Shown here in pieces: positions 41,580-48,903 of a stretch of 64,000 nucleotides of DNA. The DNA comes from Micromonospora phaseoli (GTDB lineage Bacteria; Actinomycetota; Actinomycetes; Mycobacteriales; Micromonosporaceae): NCBI RefSeq assembly GCF_900109115.1, contig NZ_FNYV01000011.1:143696-207695 (forward strand), in the 5' to 3' direction. Below the pieces are notes generated by a model. It searched no databases and had not been told where the DNA came from. It was given only the letters and a program-made list of their open reading frames with translations. The position numbers and the translations under genes are program-made. How positions within the stretch are numbered: position 1 is the first letter of the stretch; every line of letters starts with the position of its first letter.

Positions 41580-43445
41580 GTGGCGAGCGGGACTAGTCGG
41601 GAGGTGCTCGGCCGCGGGCTGAGCGTCCTCGGGCGGGCCATCCGGGAACAGCCGAGGATCTTCGCGGTCGCGGTGTCCGGCAGCGTGCTGTTCGGCCTGA
41701 TGGTGGTCGCCAGCGCGTTCGTGGTCGGCGGGGTGGTCGGCGACGTGGTGGTCCCTTCGGTCGAGACCGGCTCGGTGGGGCGGGGCGCGTTGGCTCTGGC
41801 CGCCGCGCTGCTGCTCGGGCTGAGCGTGATGCGGGTGGTCGGCATCGTCGGTCGACGGCTCGGCGCCGGCTACATGCAGTTCCGTCTCCAGGCCGCCTAC
41901 CGCCGCCGGGTCACCCGCCGTTACCTGGAACTGCCGCTGTCCTGGCACCAGCGCAACGCCACCGGCACGCTGCTCTCCAACGCCAACTCCGACGTCGAGG
42001 CCGCCTGGAATCCGATCGCTCCGCTGCCCTTCGCGGTCGGCACGCTGGTGATGCTGGTCGGCGCGGTGGTGTCGCTGCTCGCCGTCGACTGGGCGCTGGC
42101 GCTGGTCGGGCTGGCCGTCTTCCCGGCGCTGTTCGCGCTGAACGTGGCGTACTCCCGCCGGATGGCGCCGCGCCAGGCGCGTGCGCAACGGCTGCGGGCC
42201 GAGGTCAGCGGCATCGCCCACGAGAGCTTCGACGGCGCGTTGGTGGTGAAGACGATGGGCCGGGAGGCCCAGGAGACGGCCCGTTTCGCGTCTCGCGCCG
42301 GCGAGTTGCGCGACGCGCTGATCTCCGTCGGCCGGCTGCGCGGCATCTTCGACCCGATGCTGGAGACGCTGCCCAGCCTCGGCACCCTCGCCGTGCTGGT
42401 GGTCGGCGCGTACCGCCTGCGCCAGGGTGCCATCGAGGTGTCCGATCTGGTCAGCGTTGCCTTCCTCTTCACCGTGCTGGCCTTCCCGGTCCGGGCCATC
42501 GGCTGGGTGCTGGCCGAGTTGCCGCGCAGCGTCGCCGGCTGGGACCGGGTCCGCCGGGTGCTCGACGCCACCGGCGAGATGCCGTACGGCGACACCCGGC
42601 TGGATCCGGCCGGCGGGCCCGCCACGCTCACCTTCACCGACGTCGGATTCGCCTACGAGCCGGCCGAGGCGCACCTGCCCGGTGCCGAGGTGCTCGGCGA
42701 GGTCACCTTCACCGTCGGAGCCGGGAAGATCGTCGCTCTGGTCGGGCCGACCGGTGCCGGCAAGTCCACCATCGCGACGCTGGCGGTTCGGCTGGTGGAC
42801 CCGCGCTCCGGCACGGTCAGCCTCGACGGCGTGGACGTGCGCGAGCTGGCCGCGGACTCGCTGGCCGGCACCGCCGCGTTGGTGGCGCAGGTGCCGTTCG
42901 TCTTCGACGACACCGTCCGGGCGAATGTGTCGCTGGACCGTCCGGGCGTCGACGACGAGGCCGTCTGGGCCGCGTTGCGGCTGGCCGAGGCCGACGGGTT
43001 CGTCGCCGCGCTGCCCGACGGGCTGGACACCATGGTCGGCGAGCGGGGCACCTCGCTCTCCGGCGGTCAGCGGCAGCGGCTCACCCTCGCTCGGGCGCTG
43101 GCCGGGCGTCCCCGCCTGCTGGTGCTCGACGACGCGACCAGCGCGGTCGACCCCCGGGTGGAGGCCGCCATCCTGGCCGGGCTGCGCTCGTCCGCGACCG
43201 GTGGTCCGGCCGCGTCGATCCTGGTGGTGGCCTACCGCCGGGCGACCATCGCCCTCGCCGACGAGGTCATCTACCTGGAGCAGGGACGGGTGGTGGCCCG
43301 GGGCACCCATGCCACGCTGCTGGCCACCGTGCCCGGCTACACCGACCTGGTCACCGCCTACGAGCAGGCCGAGGTCGACCCCGAGCGGCAGCGCGCGTAC
43401 GACGAGGTCACCCCGCTGACCTCCGCCCTGGAGGTGGACCGGTGA
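41580..43445 (+). CDS. ABC exporter half-transporter A (degenerate ATPase site)
   Basis: A 621-residue type IV ABC exporter subunit: six transmembrane helices (residues 20-310), then an ATPase domain. Walker A is GPTGAGKSTIATL and the signature LSGGQRQR is intact. In the Walker B region (VLDDATSAVD) residue 518 is Asp where the catalytic Glu is expected, and the switch histidine is Tyr552 (VVAYRRA). Such changes mark the regulatory half of heterodimeric exporters; the next gene is the complementary half. GTG 41580 follows GGGGAGAAT. A 13-codon ORF with a strong ribosome site (41555-41596) overlaps this start. The substrate is unknown; drugs or peptides are typical. Confidence 0.9.
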   Translation: MASGTSREVLGRGLSVLGRAIREQPRIFAVAVSGSVLFGLMVVASAFVVGGVVGDVVVPSVETGSVGRGALALAAALLLGLSVMRVVGIVGRRLGAGYMQFRLQAAYRRRVTRRYLELPLSWHQRNATGTLLSNANSDVEAAWNPIAPLPFAVGTLVMLVGAVVSLLAVDWALALVGLAVFPALFALNVAYSRRMAPRQARAQRLRAEVSGIAHESFDGALVVKTMGREAQETARFASRAGELRDALISVGRLRGIFDPMLETLPSLGTLAVLVVGAYRLRQGAIEVSDLVSVAFLFTVLAFPVRAIGWVLAELPRSVAGWDRVRRVLDATGEMPYGDTRLDPAGGPATLTFTDVGFAYEPAEAHLPGAEVLGEVTFTVGAGKIVALVGPTGAGKSTIATLAVRLVDPRSGTVSLDGVDVRELAADSLAGTAALVAQVPFVFDDTVRANVSLDRPGVDDEAVWAALRLAEADGFVAALPDGLDTMVGERGTSLSGGQRQRLTLARALAGRPRLLVLDDATSAVDPRVEAAILAGLRSSATGGPAASILVVAYRRATIALADEVIYLEQGRVVARGTHATLLATVPGYTDLVTAYEQAEVDPERQRAYDEVTPLTSALEVDR

Positions 43446-43560
43446 GCGCGAGGAACGCAGCGCAGCGGAGTCCCGCAGTCGCGAACGAAAGGCCGGTCCG
43501 GTGAGCGCGAGGAACGCAGCGCAGCGGAGTCCCGCAGTCGCGAACGAGAAGGCTGGACCG
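43442..43560 (+). repeat. Tandem ~59-bp repeat carrying ribosome site and GTG start
   Basis: Two nearly identical copies begin at GTG 43442 and GTG 43501 (GTGAGCGCGAGGAACGCAGC... to GCGAACGA(A/G)AAGG), and a third GTGAGCG begins at 43561. Each unit starts with a GTG and ends with an AAGG-type ribosome site 8-9 nt before the next GTG. The first GTG overlaps the TGA of the upstream gene. The same unit recurs at 51737. Confidence 0.92.
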
Positions 43561-45345
43561 GTGAGCGTGAAGCTGACGACTGACGCGCCGGAGCCGGCCG
43601 AGTCGACCTGGCGGACGTTGCGCCGCGGCCTGTCGCTCTCCCCGGAGCTGCGGGTGGGGTTGGCGGCCACGCTGGGCCTGGCGCTGGTCTACATGGTCGG
43701 TCGGGTGGCGGTGCCGGTGGCGGTGCAGCAGGGCATCGACCGGGGTATCGCCGGCGGGCTCGACCTGGACGCGCTGTTCGTGGTGGTGGCGGTCACCGCC
43801 GGCGTGCTGGTGGTGACCACGCTCTGCGGCTACCTGATGATGCGCCGGCTGTTCACGGTCAGTGAGACGGCGCTGGCCGGGGTTCGGGTACGGGCCTTCC
43901 GGCACGTGCACGACCTGTCGATGCTGCACCAGCAGTCTGAACGGCGGGGCTCACTGGTCTCCCGGGTCACCAGCGACGTCGACCAGATCACCCAGTTCCT
44001 CCAGTGGGGCGGGGTGATCCTGCTGGTCAACCTCGGGCAGTTGGTCGTCACCACCGCCGTGATGCTGGCGTACTCCTGGCAGTTGACGCTGGTGGTCTTC
44101 GCCGCCTTCGTGCCGGCGGTCCTGGTGATCCGGGTGCTGCAACGTCGGCTGGCAGCGGCGTACGGGGTGGTTCGGCAGCGTACCGGCGCGCTGCTGGCGG
44201 CGGTCGGGGAGAGCGTGGTCGGTGCGCCGGTGATCCGGGCGTACGGCATCGCGGGGCGGACCTCCCGACGGCTGGACGAGGCGATCGACGGCCAGCGGCG
44301 GGCCCAGCAGAAGGCGATCCGGATCAGCATCTTCGGCAGCTCCGTCGGTGAGCTGGCCGCCGGGGTGGCGCTGGCCGGTGTGGTGGTGCTCGGGGTGTTC
44401 CTCGGCGCCGACCGGACGCTGAGCATCGGTGAGGTCACCGCGTTCCTCTTCCTGGTCACGCTCTTCATCCAGCCGGTGCAGATCGCCACGGAGGTGCTCA
44501 ACGAGGCGCAGAACGCGATCGCGGGCTGGCGTCGGGTGCTGGACGTGCTGGATGTCGCCCCGGATGTGGCCGACCCGGGTCAGCAGGGCCGCGACCTGCC
44601 GACCGGTCCGCTGGACATCCGCTTCGCTCAGGTGCGTTTCGCCTATCCCGACTCCCCGACCGTCCTGCACGACGTGAGCCTGGAGATTCCCGCGAAGAGC
44701 CGGGTGGCCGTGGTCGGTGAGACGGGCAGTGGCAAGACCACCTTCGCCAAGCTGCTCACCCGGCTGATGGACCCGACGGCGGGGGCGGTGCTGCTGTCCG
44801 GGGTGCCGCTGACCGACGTCCGCTTCGACTCGCTGCGTTCCCGGGTGGTGATGGTCCCGCAGGACGGCTTCCTGTTCGACGCCACGGTCGCCGACAACGT
44901 CCGTTTCGCCCGTCCGGAGCTGACCGACGAGGAGCTCACCGCCGCCTTCACCGAGTTGGGCCTGGCCGACTGGCTGGACGGGTTGCCCGCCGGGTTGGCC
45001 ACCGGCGTGGGGGAGCGTGGCGAGGCGTTGAGCGTGGGGGAGCGCCAGCTGGTCGCGTTGGCCCGCGCGTACGTGGCCGACCCGGATCTGCTGGTGCTGG
45101 ACGAGGCGACCAGCGCCGTCGACCCGGCGACCGAGGTGCGGCTGCAGCGGACCCTGGACGCGGTGACCCGGGGCCGGACCACGCTGGCCATCGCGCACCG
45201 GCTCTCCACCGCGCAGGGCGCCGACGAGGTGATCGTGGTGGATCGGGGCCGGATCGTGCAGCGCGGCCCGCACGACGAGTTGATCCGTGACCCGGATTCG
45301 GTCTACGGACTGCTCTACGCCTCCTGGTTGGAGCAGACCCGGTAG
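43561..45345 (+). CDS. ABC exporter half-transporter B (catalytic half)
   Basis: A 594-residue ABC exporter half, six transmembrane helices then an ATPase. Walker A is GETGSGKTTFAKLL, Walker B is VLDEATSAVD with catalytic Glu515, and the switch is IAHRLS, all canonical. Its signature is the degenerate LSVGERQL. In a heterodimer this pairs with the degenerate Walker B of the previous gene, leaving one working site built from this Walker B and the partner's LSGGQ. In-frame GTGs at 43501 and 43561 are both possible starts; the first lies in a repeat that adds SARNAAQRSPAVANEKAGP, so 43561 is used. Confidence 0.9.
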   Translation: MSVKLTTDAPEPAESTWRTLRRGLSLSPELRVGLAATLGLALVYMVGRVAVPVAVQQGIDRGIAGGLDLDALFVVVAVTAGVLVVTTLCGYLMMRRLFTVSETALAGVRVRAFRHVHDLSMLHQQSERRGSLVSRVTSDVDQITQFLQWGGVILLVNLGQLVVTTAVMLAYSWQLTLVVFAAFVPAVLVIRVLQRRLAAAYGVVRQRTGALLAAVGESVVGAPVIRAYGIAGRTSRRLDEAIDGQRRAQQKAIRISIFGSSVGELAAGVALAGVVVLGVFLGADRTLSIGEVTAFLFLVTLFIQPVQIATEVLNEAQNAIAGWRRVLDVLDVAPDVADPGQQGRDLPTGPLDIRFAQVRFAYPDSPTVLHDVSLEIPAKSRVAVVGETGSGKTTFAKLLTRLMDPTAGAVLLSGVPLTDVRFDSLRSRVVMVPQDGFLFDATVADNVRFARPELTDEELTAAFTELGLADWLDGLPAGLATGVGERGEALSVGERQLVALARAYVADPDLLVLDEATSAVDPATEVRLQRTLDAVTRGRTTLAIAHRLSTAQGADEVIVVDRGRIVQRGPHDELIRDPDSVYGLLYASWLEQTR

Positions 45346-45365
45346 ACGAGGCCGAGCCGATGCCA

Positions 45366-45395
45366 TACGCTCCGAGTTAGGTAAGCCTAACCAAA
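45366..45395 (+). promoter_or_regulatory. IdeR/DmdR-type iron box over the start site of the DUF2470 gene
   Basis: TTAGGTAAGCCTAACCAAA (45377-45395) matches the iron-box consensus TTAGGTTAGSCTAACCTAA at 17 of 19 positions. TACGCT at 45366-45371 is a candidate -10 box, placing the start site at the left edge of the box. Iron-loaded repressor bound here would block transcription. The AGGAG ribosome site follows directly. Confidence 0.85.
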
Positions 45396-45405
45396 GGAGC
45401 GGTTC

Positions 45406-46137
45406 ATGCGGCCCAGCCCTGCCGAGATCGTCCGGACCCTGGTCGCGGGCCGGTTGCCCGGCCTCGTCCAGCTGGCCTGCCGGCCCGGTCCGCACCACGT
45501 CCGCCACGTCACCGACCCCGACGGGCAGGTGCTGCTGCTGGTGCCGGTGGTCAGCGACCTCGCGGCGGCGTTCGGGGCGGTCGGCGACGGCCGCTCCGTC
45601 GCGGTGGTGCTCGACGTGCTCGACCTGCCGCCCGCCGCCGGGGTGCCCTCGCTCGGCCGTGCCCTGGTCTCGGGCTGGGTGCGCCGGTTGGACGGCGACG
45701 AGGCCCGCGCGGCGGCGGTGGACTTCGCCGCCGTGGAGCCCACCGGCGACCTGCTCGACGTCGGTACCCGGTTCCGGCTGTTCCGGTTCGAGGTGGCCGA
45801 TGCCCGCTGGGAGCGCGCCGGTGTGCTCCGCCGGATCGATCCGGGGGCGTACGCGGAGGCCGAACCGGACCCGCTGCACCCGGTCGAGGCGGGGTTGCTC
45901 ACCCACCTCAACGAGCACCACGCCGACCGGACGACCGACTACCTGTGCCGGCAGCTCGGTCTGACCGCCGACCACGCGCCCCGCGTCGAGCGGATCGACC
46001 GGTACGGCATGCTCGTGACGTTCGGGCGGCCCGGCGCCCGACGGCGCGCCCGGCTCGCTTTCGGGCGCCGGCTGGCCGACCGGGTCGACCTGACCCGGCT
46101 GCTGGACTCGGTGCTCAGCGGGGCAGCTCGCCGGTGA
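45406..46137 (+). CDS. DUF2470 domain protein, predicted iron-regulated haem-related factor
   Basis: A 243-residue protein. The C-terminal DUF2470 domain shows LLTHLNEHHADRTTDYLCRQ and IDRYGMLVTFGRPGARRRARLAF, as in the C-terminal part of HugZ-type haem-degrading proteins. The N-terminal ~150 residues form a barrel-like region without a recognised motif. ATG 45406 has AGGAG 8 nt upstream and an iron box just before that, so it should be expressed in iron starvation. A role in using or binding haem is inferred from domain and operator. Its last 23 bp overlap the convergent TetR gene. Confidence 0.82.
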   Translation: MRPSPAEIVRTLVAGRLPGLVQLACRPGPHHVRHVTDPDGQVLLLVPVVSDLAAAFGAVGDGRSVAVVLDVLDLPPAAGVPSLGRALVSGWVRRLDGDEARAAAVDFAAVEPTGDLLDVGTRFRLFRFEVADARWERAGVLRRIDPGAYAEAEPDPLHPVEAGLLTHLNEHHADRTTDYLCRQLGLTADHAPRVERIDRYGMLVTFGRPGARRRARLAFGRRLADRVDLTRLLDSVLSGAARR

Positions 46138-46711
46138 GATAGCGCTGGACGGTCGGGCCGACCGCGGCGACCAGGGTCTCCGGCGGGGCGGAGGCGACCG
46201 GCTCCAGGCGGATCACGTGTCGCATCATGCCGAGCCCGATCAGCTGGGTGGCCACCAGCGACCCGCGCAGCGGCAGCTCCGCCGGGTCGACGTCGAGCTG
46301 GTCGAGGACCCGCCGCAGTACCTGGGTGGTCAGGAACTCGCGCAGCAGCCGGGCCGTCCACTCGTTGCTCACCGCCGAGCGCAGCAGCGCCACTCCGGCG
46401 GTGCCGGCCGGTGAGTCCCACACCCCGAGGAAGGTGCGGACCAGCCGTTCGCCGAGACCGTCCCGGTCGCCGGCGAGCACCTTCGGCAGCAGTTCCCGGG
46501 GGTCGATCGGCGCCTGCATGGCGGCCAGGAAGAGCTGGTCCTTGCTGCCGAAGTAGTGGTGCACCAGGGCCGGATCCACCTCGGCGGAGGCGGCGATGGC
46601 CCGGATGGTGCTGGCGTCGAAGCCGCGTTCCGCGAAGGCGGTCCGGGCCGCGTCGAGGATCGCCTCCCGCGTCCCGGGTTTGCCAGGTCGCCGCCCGGTC
46701 CGCCGTACCAT
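46115..46711 (-). CDS. TetR/AcrR-family transcriptional regulator
   Basis: A 198-residue regulator. The helix-turn-helix TIRAIAASAEVDPALVHHYFGSKDQLFLAAM lies at residues 35-65 and is typical of TetR; the C-terminal ligand domain contains an LLREFLTTQVLRR helix. It lies 67 bp downstream of the ATPase/permease pair on the same strand and probably responds to their substrate. ATG 46711 is the only plausible start near REAILDAARTAFAERG. Its 3' end overlaps the DUF2470 gene. Confidence 0.92.
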   Translation of the reverse strand: MVRRTGRRPGKPGTREAILDAARTAFAERGFDASTIRAIAASAEVDPALVHHYFGSKDQLFLAAMQAPIDPRELLPKVLAGDRDGLGERLVRTFLGVWDSPAGTAGVALLRSAVSNEWTARLLREFLTTQVLRRVLDQLDVDPAELPLRGSLVATQLIGLGMMRHVIRLEPVASAPPETLVAAVGPTVQRYLTGELPR

Positions 46712-46778
46712 CGTCCCCCCTCGCTCCGTCCGGCGCGATGTGCCCTCGGCCGGGCCACCGACGCCGACCGGGCCTGCG

Positions 46779-47534
46779 TCAGCCGCTGCGCCGACGCAGG
46801 GTGGCCGCGGCGAGCACCAGCGCCAGCACCGCCGCGCCCGCGACGACCGCCGCGTCGCGCCACATCGTGCCGGTCGGTTCGGCGTGCGCGCCGACCTCCT
46901 GGAGGGCCTCGACGGCGTACGACAGCGGCAGCAGGTCGCTGATCACCTGCAACCACCCGGCCATCTCGTCGCGTGGCACGAACAGTCCGCAGAGCAGCAG
47001 CTGCGGGGCGACCACGACCGGCATGAACTGTACGGCCTGGAACTCGGTGCGGGCGAAGGCGCTGCAGAGCAGCCCGAGCGCGACCGCGAGCACCGCGTTC
47101 AGCACGGCGATCATGATTACCAGGCCGGCGCTCCCGGCGGTGTCCAGGTCGAAGATCCAGTACGCCACGGCCGAGGCGACGGTGGCCTGCACCGCGCCGG
47201 CCAGCCCGAAGGCGATGCCGTAGCCGAAGAGCAGGTCGGTCTTGCCCAGCGGGGTGGTGAGCAGCCGCTCCAGCGTGCCGGTGGTCCGTTCGCGGAGCAT
47301 GGCGATGCTGGTCACCAGGAACATGATGATGAACGGGAAGAAGCCGAGCATCACCAGTGCGATCCGGTCGAAGGTGGCCGGCTGCCCGGGCGGGGTGGGC
47401 TGGTCGGCGTACATGTAGTAGACCAGGGTGAGCAGCACGGTGGGCACGACCACCAGCAGTGCCACGGTCCGTCGGTCGTGGCGCAGCTGCCGCAGGATGC
47501 GGACCACGGTGGAGGAGAGAATTCGTGGGTTCAT
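46779..47534 (-). CDS. ABC-2 type transporter permease
   Basis: A 251-residue integral membrane protein of the ABC-2 class with six helices (TVALLVVVPTVLLTLVYYMY, FFPFIIMFLVTSIAML and others). The cytoplasmic coupling segment RERTTGTLERLLTTPLGKTDLLFGY is highly typical. It partners the ATPase encoded just upstream; start and ATPase stop overlap as ATGA. GGGGAGG precedes ATG 47534. Substrates of such daunorubicin-resistance-like systems are usually drugs or lipids; none can be assigned. Confidence 0.93.
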   Translation of the reverse strand: MNPRILSSTVVRILRQLRHDRRTVALLVVVPTVLLTLVYYMYADQPTPPGQPATFDRIALVMLGFFPFIIMFLVTSIAMLRERTTGTLERLLTTPLGKTDLLFGYGIAFGLAGAVQATVASAVAYWIFDLDTAGSAGLVIMIAVLNAVLAVALGLLCSAFARTEFQAVQFMPVVVAPQLLLCGLFVPRDEMAGWLQVISDLLPLSYAVEALQEVGAHAEPTGTMWRDAAVVAGAAVLALVLAAATLRRRSG

Positions 47535-48265
47535 GACGCCTCCCCGGCCCGGCCGGCCTCGCTCGCCCGGATCAGTCGTAGGAACGCCTCGTCGAGATCG
47601 TCCACCCCCGTGGTGGACCGGATCCCGTCGGGCGTGTCGTCGGCGATCAGCCGCCCCTCGCGGATGAGCAGCAGCCGGTCGCAGCGGGCCGCCTCGTCCA
47701 TCACGTGGCTCGACACCAGCAGCGTCGTCCCGGTGGCGGCCAACGCGTGGAAGCGGGACCAGAGGTCGGCCCGCAGCACCGGATCCTGGCCGACGGTGGG
47801 CTCGTCGAGCACGATCAGCTCCGGCTCGCCGACCAGCGCGCAGGCCAGCGACGCCCGGCTGCGTTGCCCGCCGGACAGGGTGCCCACCAACTGACCCGCC
47901 GCTGCCGCCAGCCCGACGTCGGTCACCGCCCGGTCGGCCTCGGCCCGGCCGCGCCCGTGCAGGGCGGCGAAGTAGCGGGCGTTCTCCCGTACCGTCAGGT
48001 CGGCGTAGACGCTCGGCGCCTGCGTCAGGTAGCCGACCCGGTGGCGCAGCTGGCTCGAGCCGGCCGGGGCGCCCAGCACGGTTACCGTGCCGGCGGTGAT
48101 CACCTGAACCCCGACGACCGCGCGCATCAGGGTGGTCTTGCCGCTGCCGCTCGGTCCGAGCAGCCCGGTGACCGAGCCGCGCGGGACCGCCGCGTCGATC
48201 CCGTCCAACACCCGCCGTCCGCCCCGGTCCACGACCAGTCCGCGGAGGGCGATCGCGTCGTCCAT
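47531..48265 (-). CDS. ABC transporter ATP-binding protein (DrrA-like)
   Basis: A 244-residue ATPase: Walker A GPSGSGKTTLMRAVVG near residue 38, signature TLSGGQRSRASLACAL, Walker B LIVLDEPTVGQDP and switch VSSHVMDEAARCD. It energises the downstream ABC-2 permease. ATG 48265 removes an unrelated upstream extension open to 48445. It is divergent from a MerR regulator, 112 bp away, with repeated GTTGAAATC motifs between. Confidence 0.93.
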   Translation of the reverse strand: MDDAIALRGLVVDRGGRRVLDGIDAAVPRGSVTGLLGPSGSGKTTLMRAVVGVQVITAGTVTVLGAPAGSSQLRHRVGYLTQAPSVYADLTVRENARYFAALHGRGRAEADRAVTDVGLAAAAGQLVGTLSGGQRSRASLACALVGEPELIVLDEPTVGQDPVLRADLWSRFHALAATGTTLLVSSHVMDEAARCDRLLLIREGRLIADDTPDGIRSTTGVDDLDEAFLRLIRASEAGRAGEAS

Positions 48266-48290
48266 CGCCGGCCTCCATAACTCATCCTCT

Positions 48291-48315
48291 GTTGAAATCA
48301 ACGGTAGTTGAAATC
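48291..48315. promoter_or_regulatory. Operator-like repeats between the ABC ATPase and MerR genes
   Basis: GTTGAAATC occurs at 48291-48299 and 48307-48315 (16-bp spacing). GTTGAAATCAAC and CAACGGTAGTTG are overlapping dyads within it. This AT-rich patch in the divergent region is the likely binding site of the MerR or TetR protein. Confidence 0.55.
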
Positions 48316-48377
48316 CGGCCGCCGGAGCAAGGCCCACGGGGTCGCGCGTGGTGGTCTGATGCTGGGAACCTGGATGG

Positions 48378-48770
48378 ATGGACATCGGTACGCGGGAGGT
48401 GACCTTCACCGTCGGCGAGGCGGCCCGGCAGGTCGGCCTGAGCACCTACACGCTGCGCTGGTACGAGCAGGAGGGGTTGGTCGCGCCGGTGGGCCGGGAC
48501 TCGGCCGGACGGCGTCGCTACACTCCGCAGGACGTCAACTGGCTGCTGCTGCTCACCCGGCTGCGCCGGACCGGGATGCCGGTGCGCGACATGCGTCGCT
48601 ACGTCGAGTTGGCTCGGCAGGGTGACGGCACGCTCGCGGCCCGGCGCGCGCTGTTCGAGGAGCACCGGGTGCGGGTGTTGGAGCAGATGGCCGAGTTGGA
48701 GGAGGACCTCAAGGTGCTCGACTTCAAGATCGACCACTACCGCCGGGCGGAGTTGGGCGAGTTCGACTGA
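48378..48770 (+). CDS. MerR-family transcriptional regulator
   Basis: A 130-residue regulator. The winged helix FTVGEAARQVGLSTYTLRWY followed by EQEGL (residues 10-34) is classic MerR, with RRRYTPQDVNWLLLLTRLRR next. The C-terminal half is a dimerisation coiled coil (LFEEHRVRVLEQMAELEEDL) ending in a short tail without cysteines, so a metal sensor is unlikely. ATG 48378 encodes DIGTREVTFTVGEAA. The gene is divergent from the ABC ATPase and probably activates it. Confidence 0.92.
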   Translation: MDIGTREVTFTVGEAARQVGLSTYTLRWYEQEGLVAPVGRDSAGRRRYTPQDVNWLLLLTRLRRTGMPVRDMRRYVELARQGDGTLAARRALFEEHRVRVLEQMAELEEDLKVLDFKIDHYRRAELGEFD

Positions 48771-48868
48771 CGTCGGTTGCCAAGTGGGGATGAAACAGCC
48801 GGCAGGGCGGTAACCCCGTTATCACGGTCAACAGGTGACGTACCGGACAGCGGGTCCGTCATCGGGCA

Positions 48869-48897
48869 TTGCGCCCCGAACGGACGTGCGGCACGAT
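48869..48897 (+). promoter_or_regulatory. Promoter of the NTase-HisI fusion (leaderless)
   Basis: TTGCGC (48869-48874), a 17-bp spacer and CACGAT (48892-48897), ending 6 nt before GTG 48904. Start site and start codon would nearly coincide. Confidence 0.5.
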
Positions 48898-48903
48898 GGC
48901 GTA

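Noticed and set aside
43442..43560. CRISPR-like or insertion-sequence interpretation of the tandem repeat
   Set aside because: Only two full units with no unique spacers, no transposase and no terminal inverted repeats; the units align with start codons instead.
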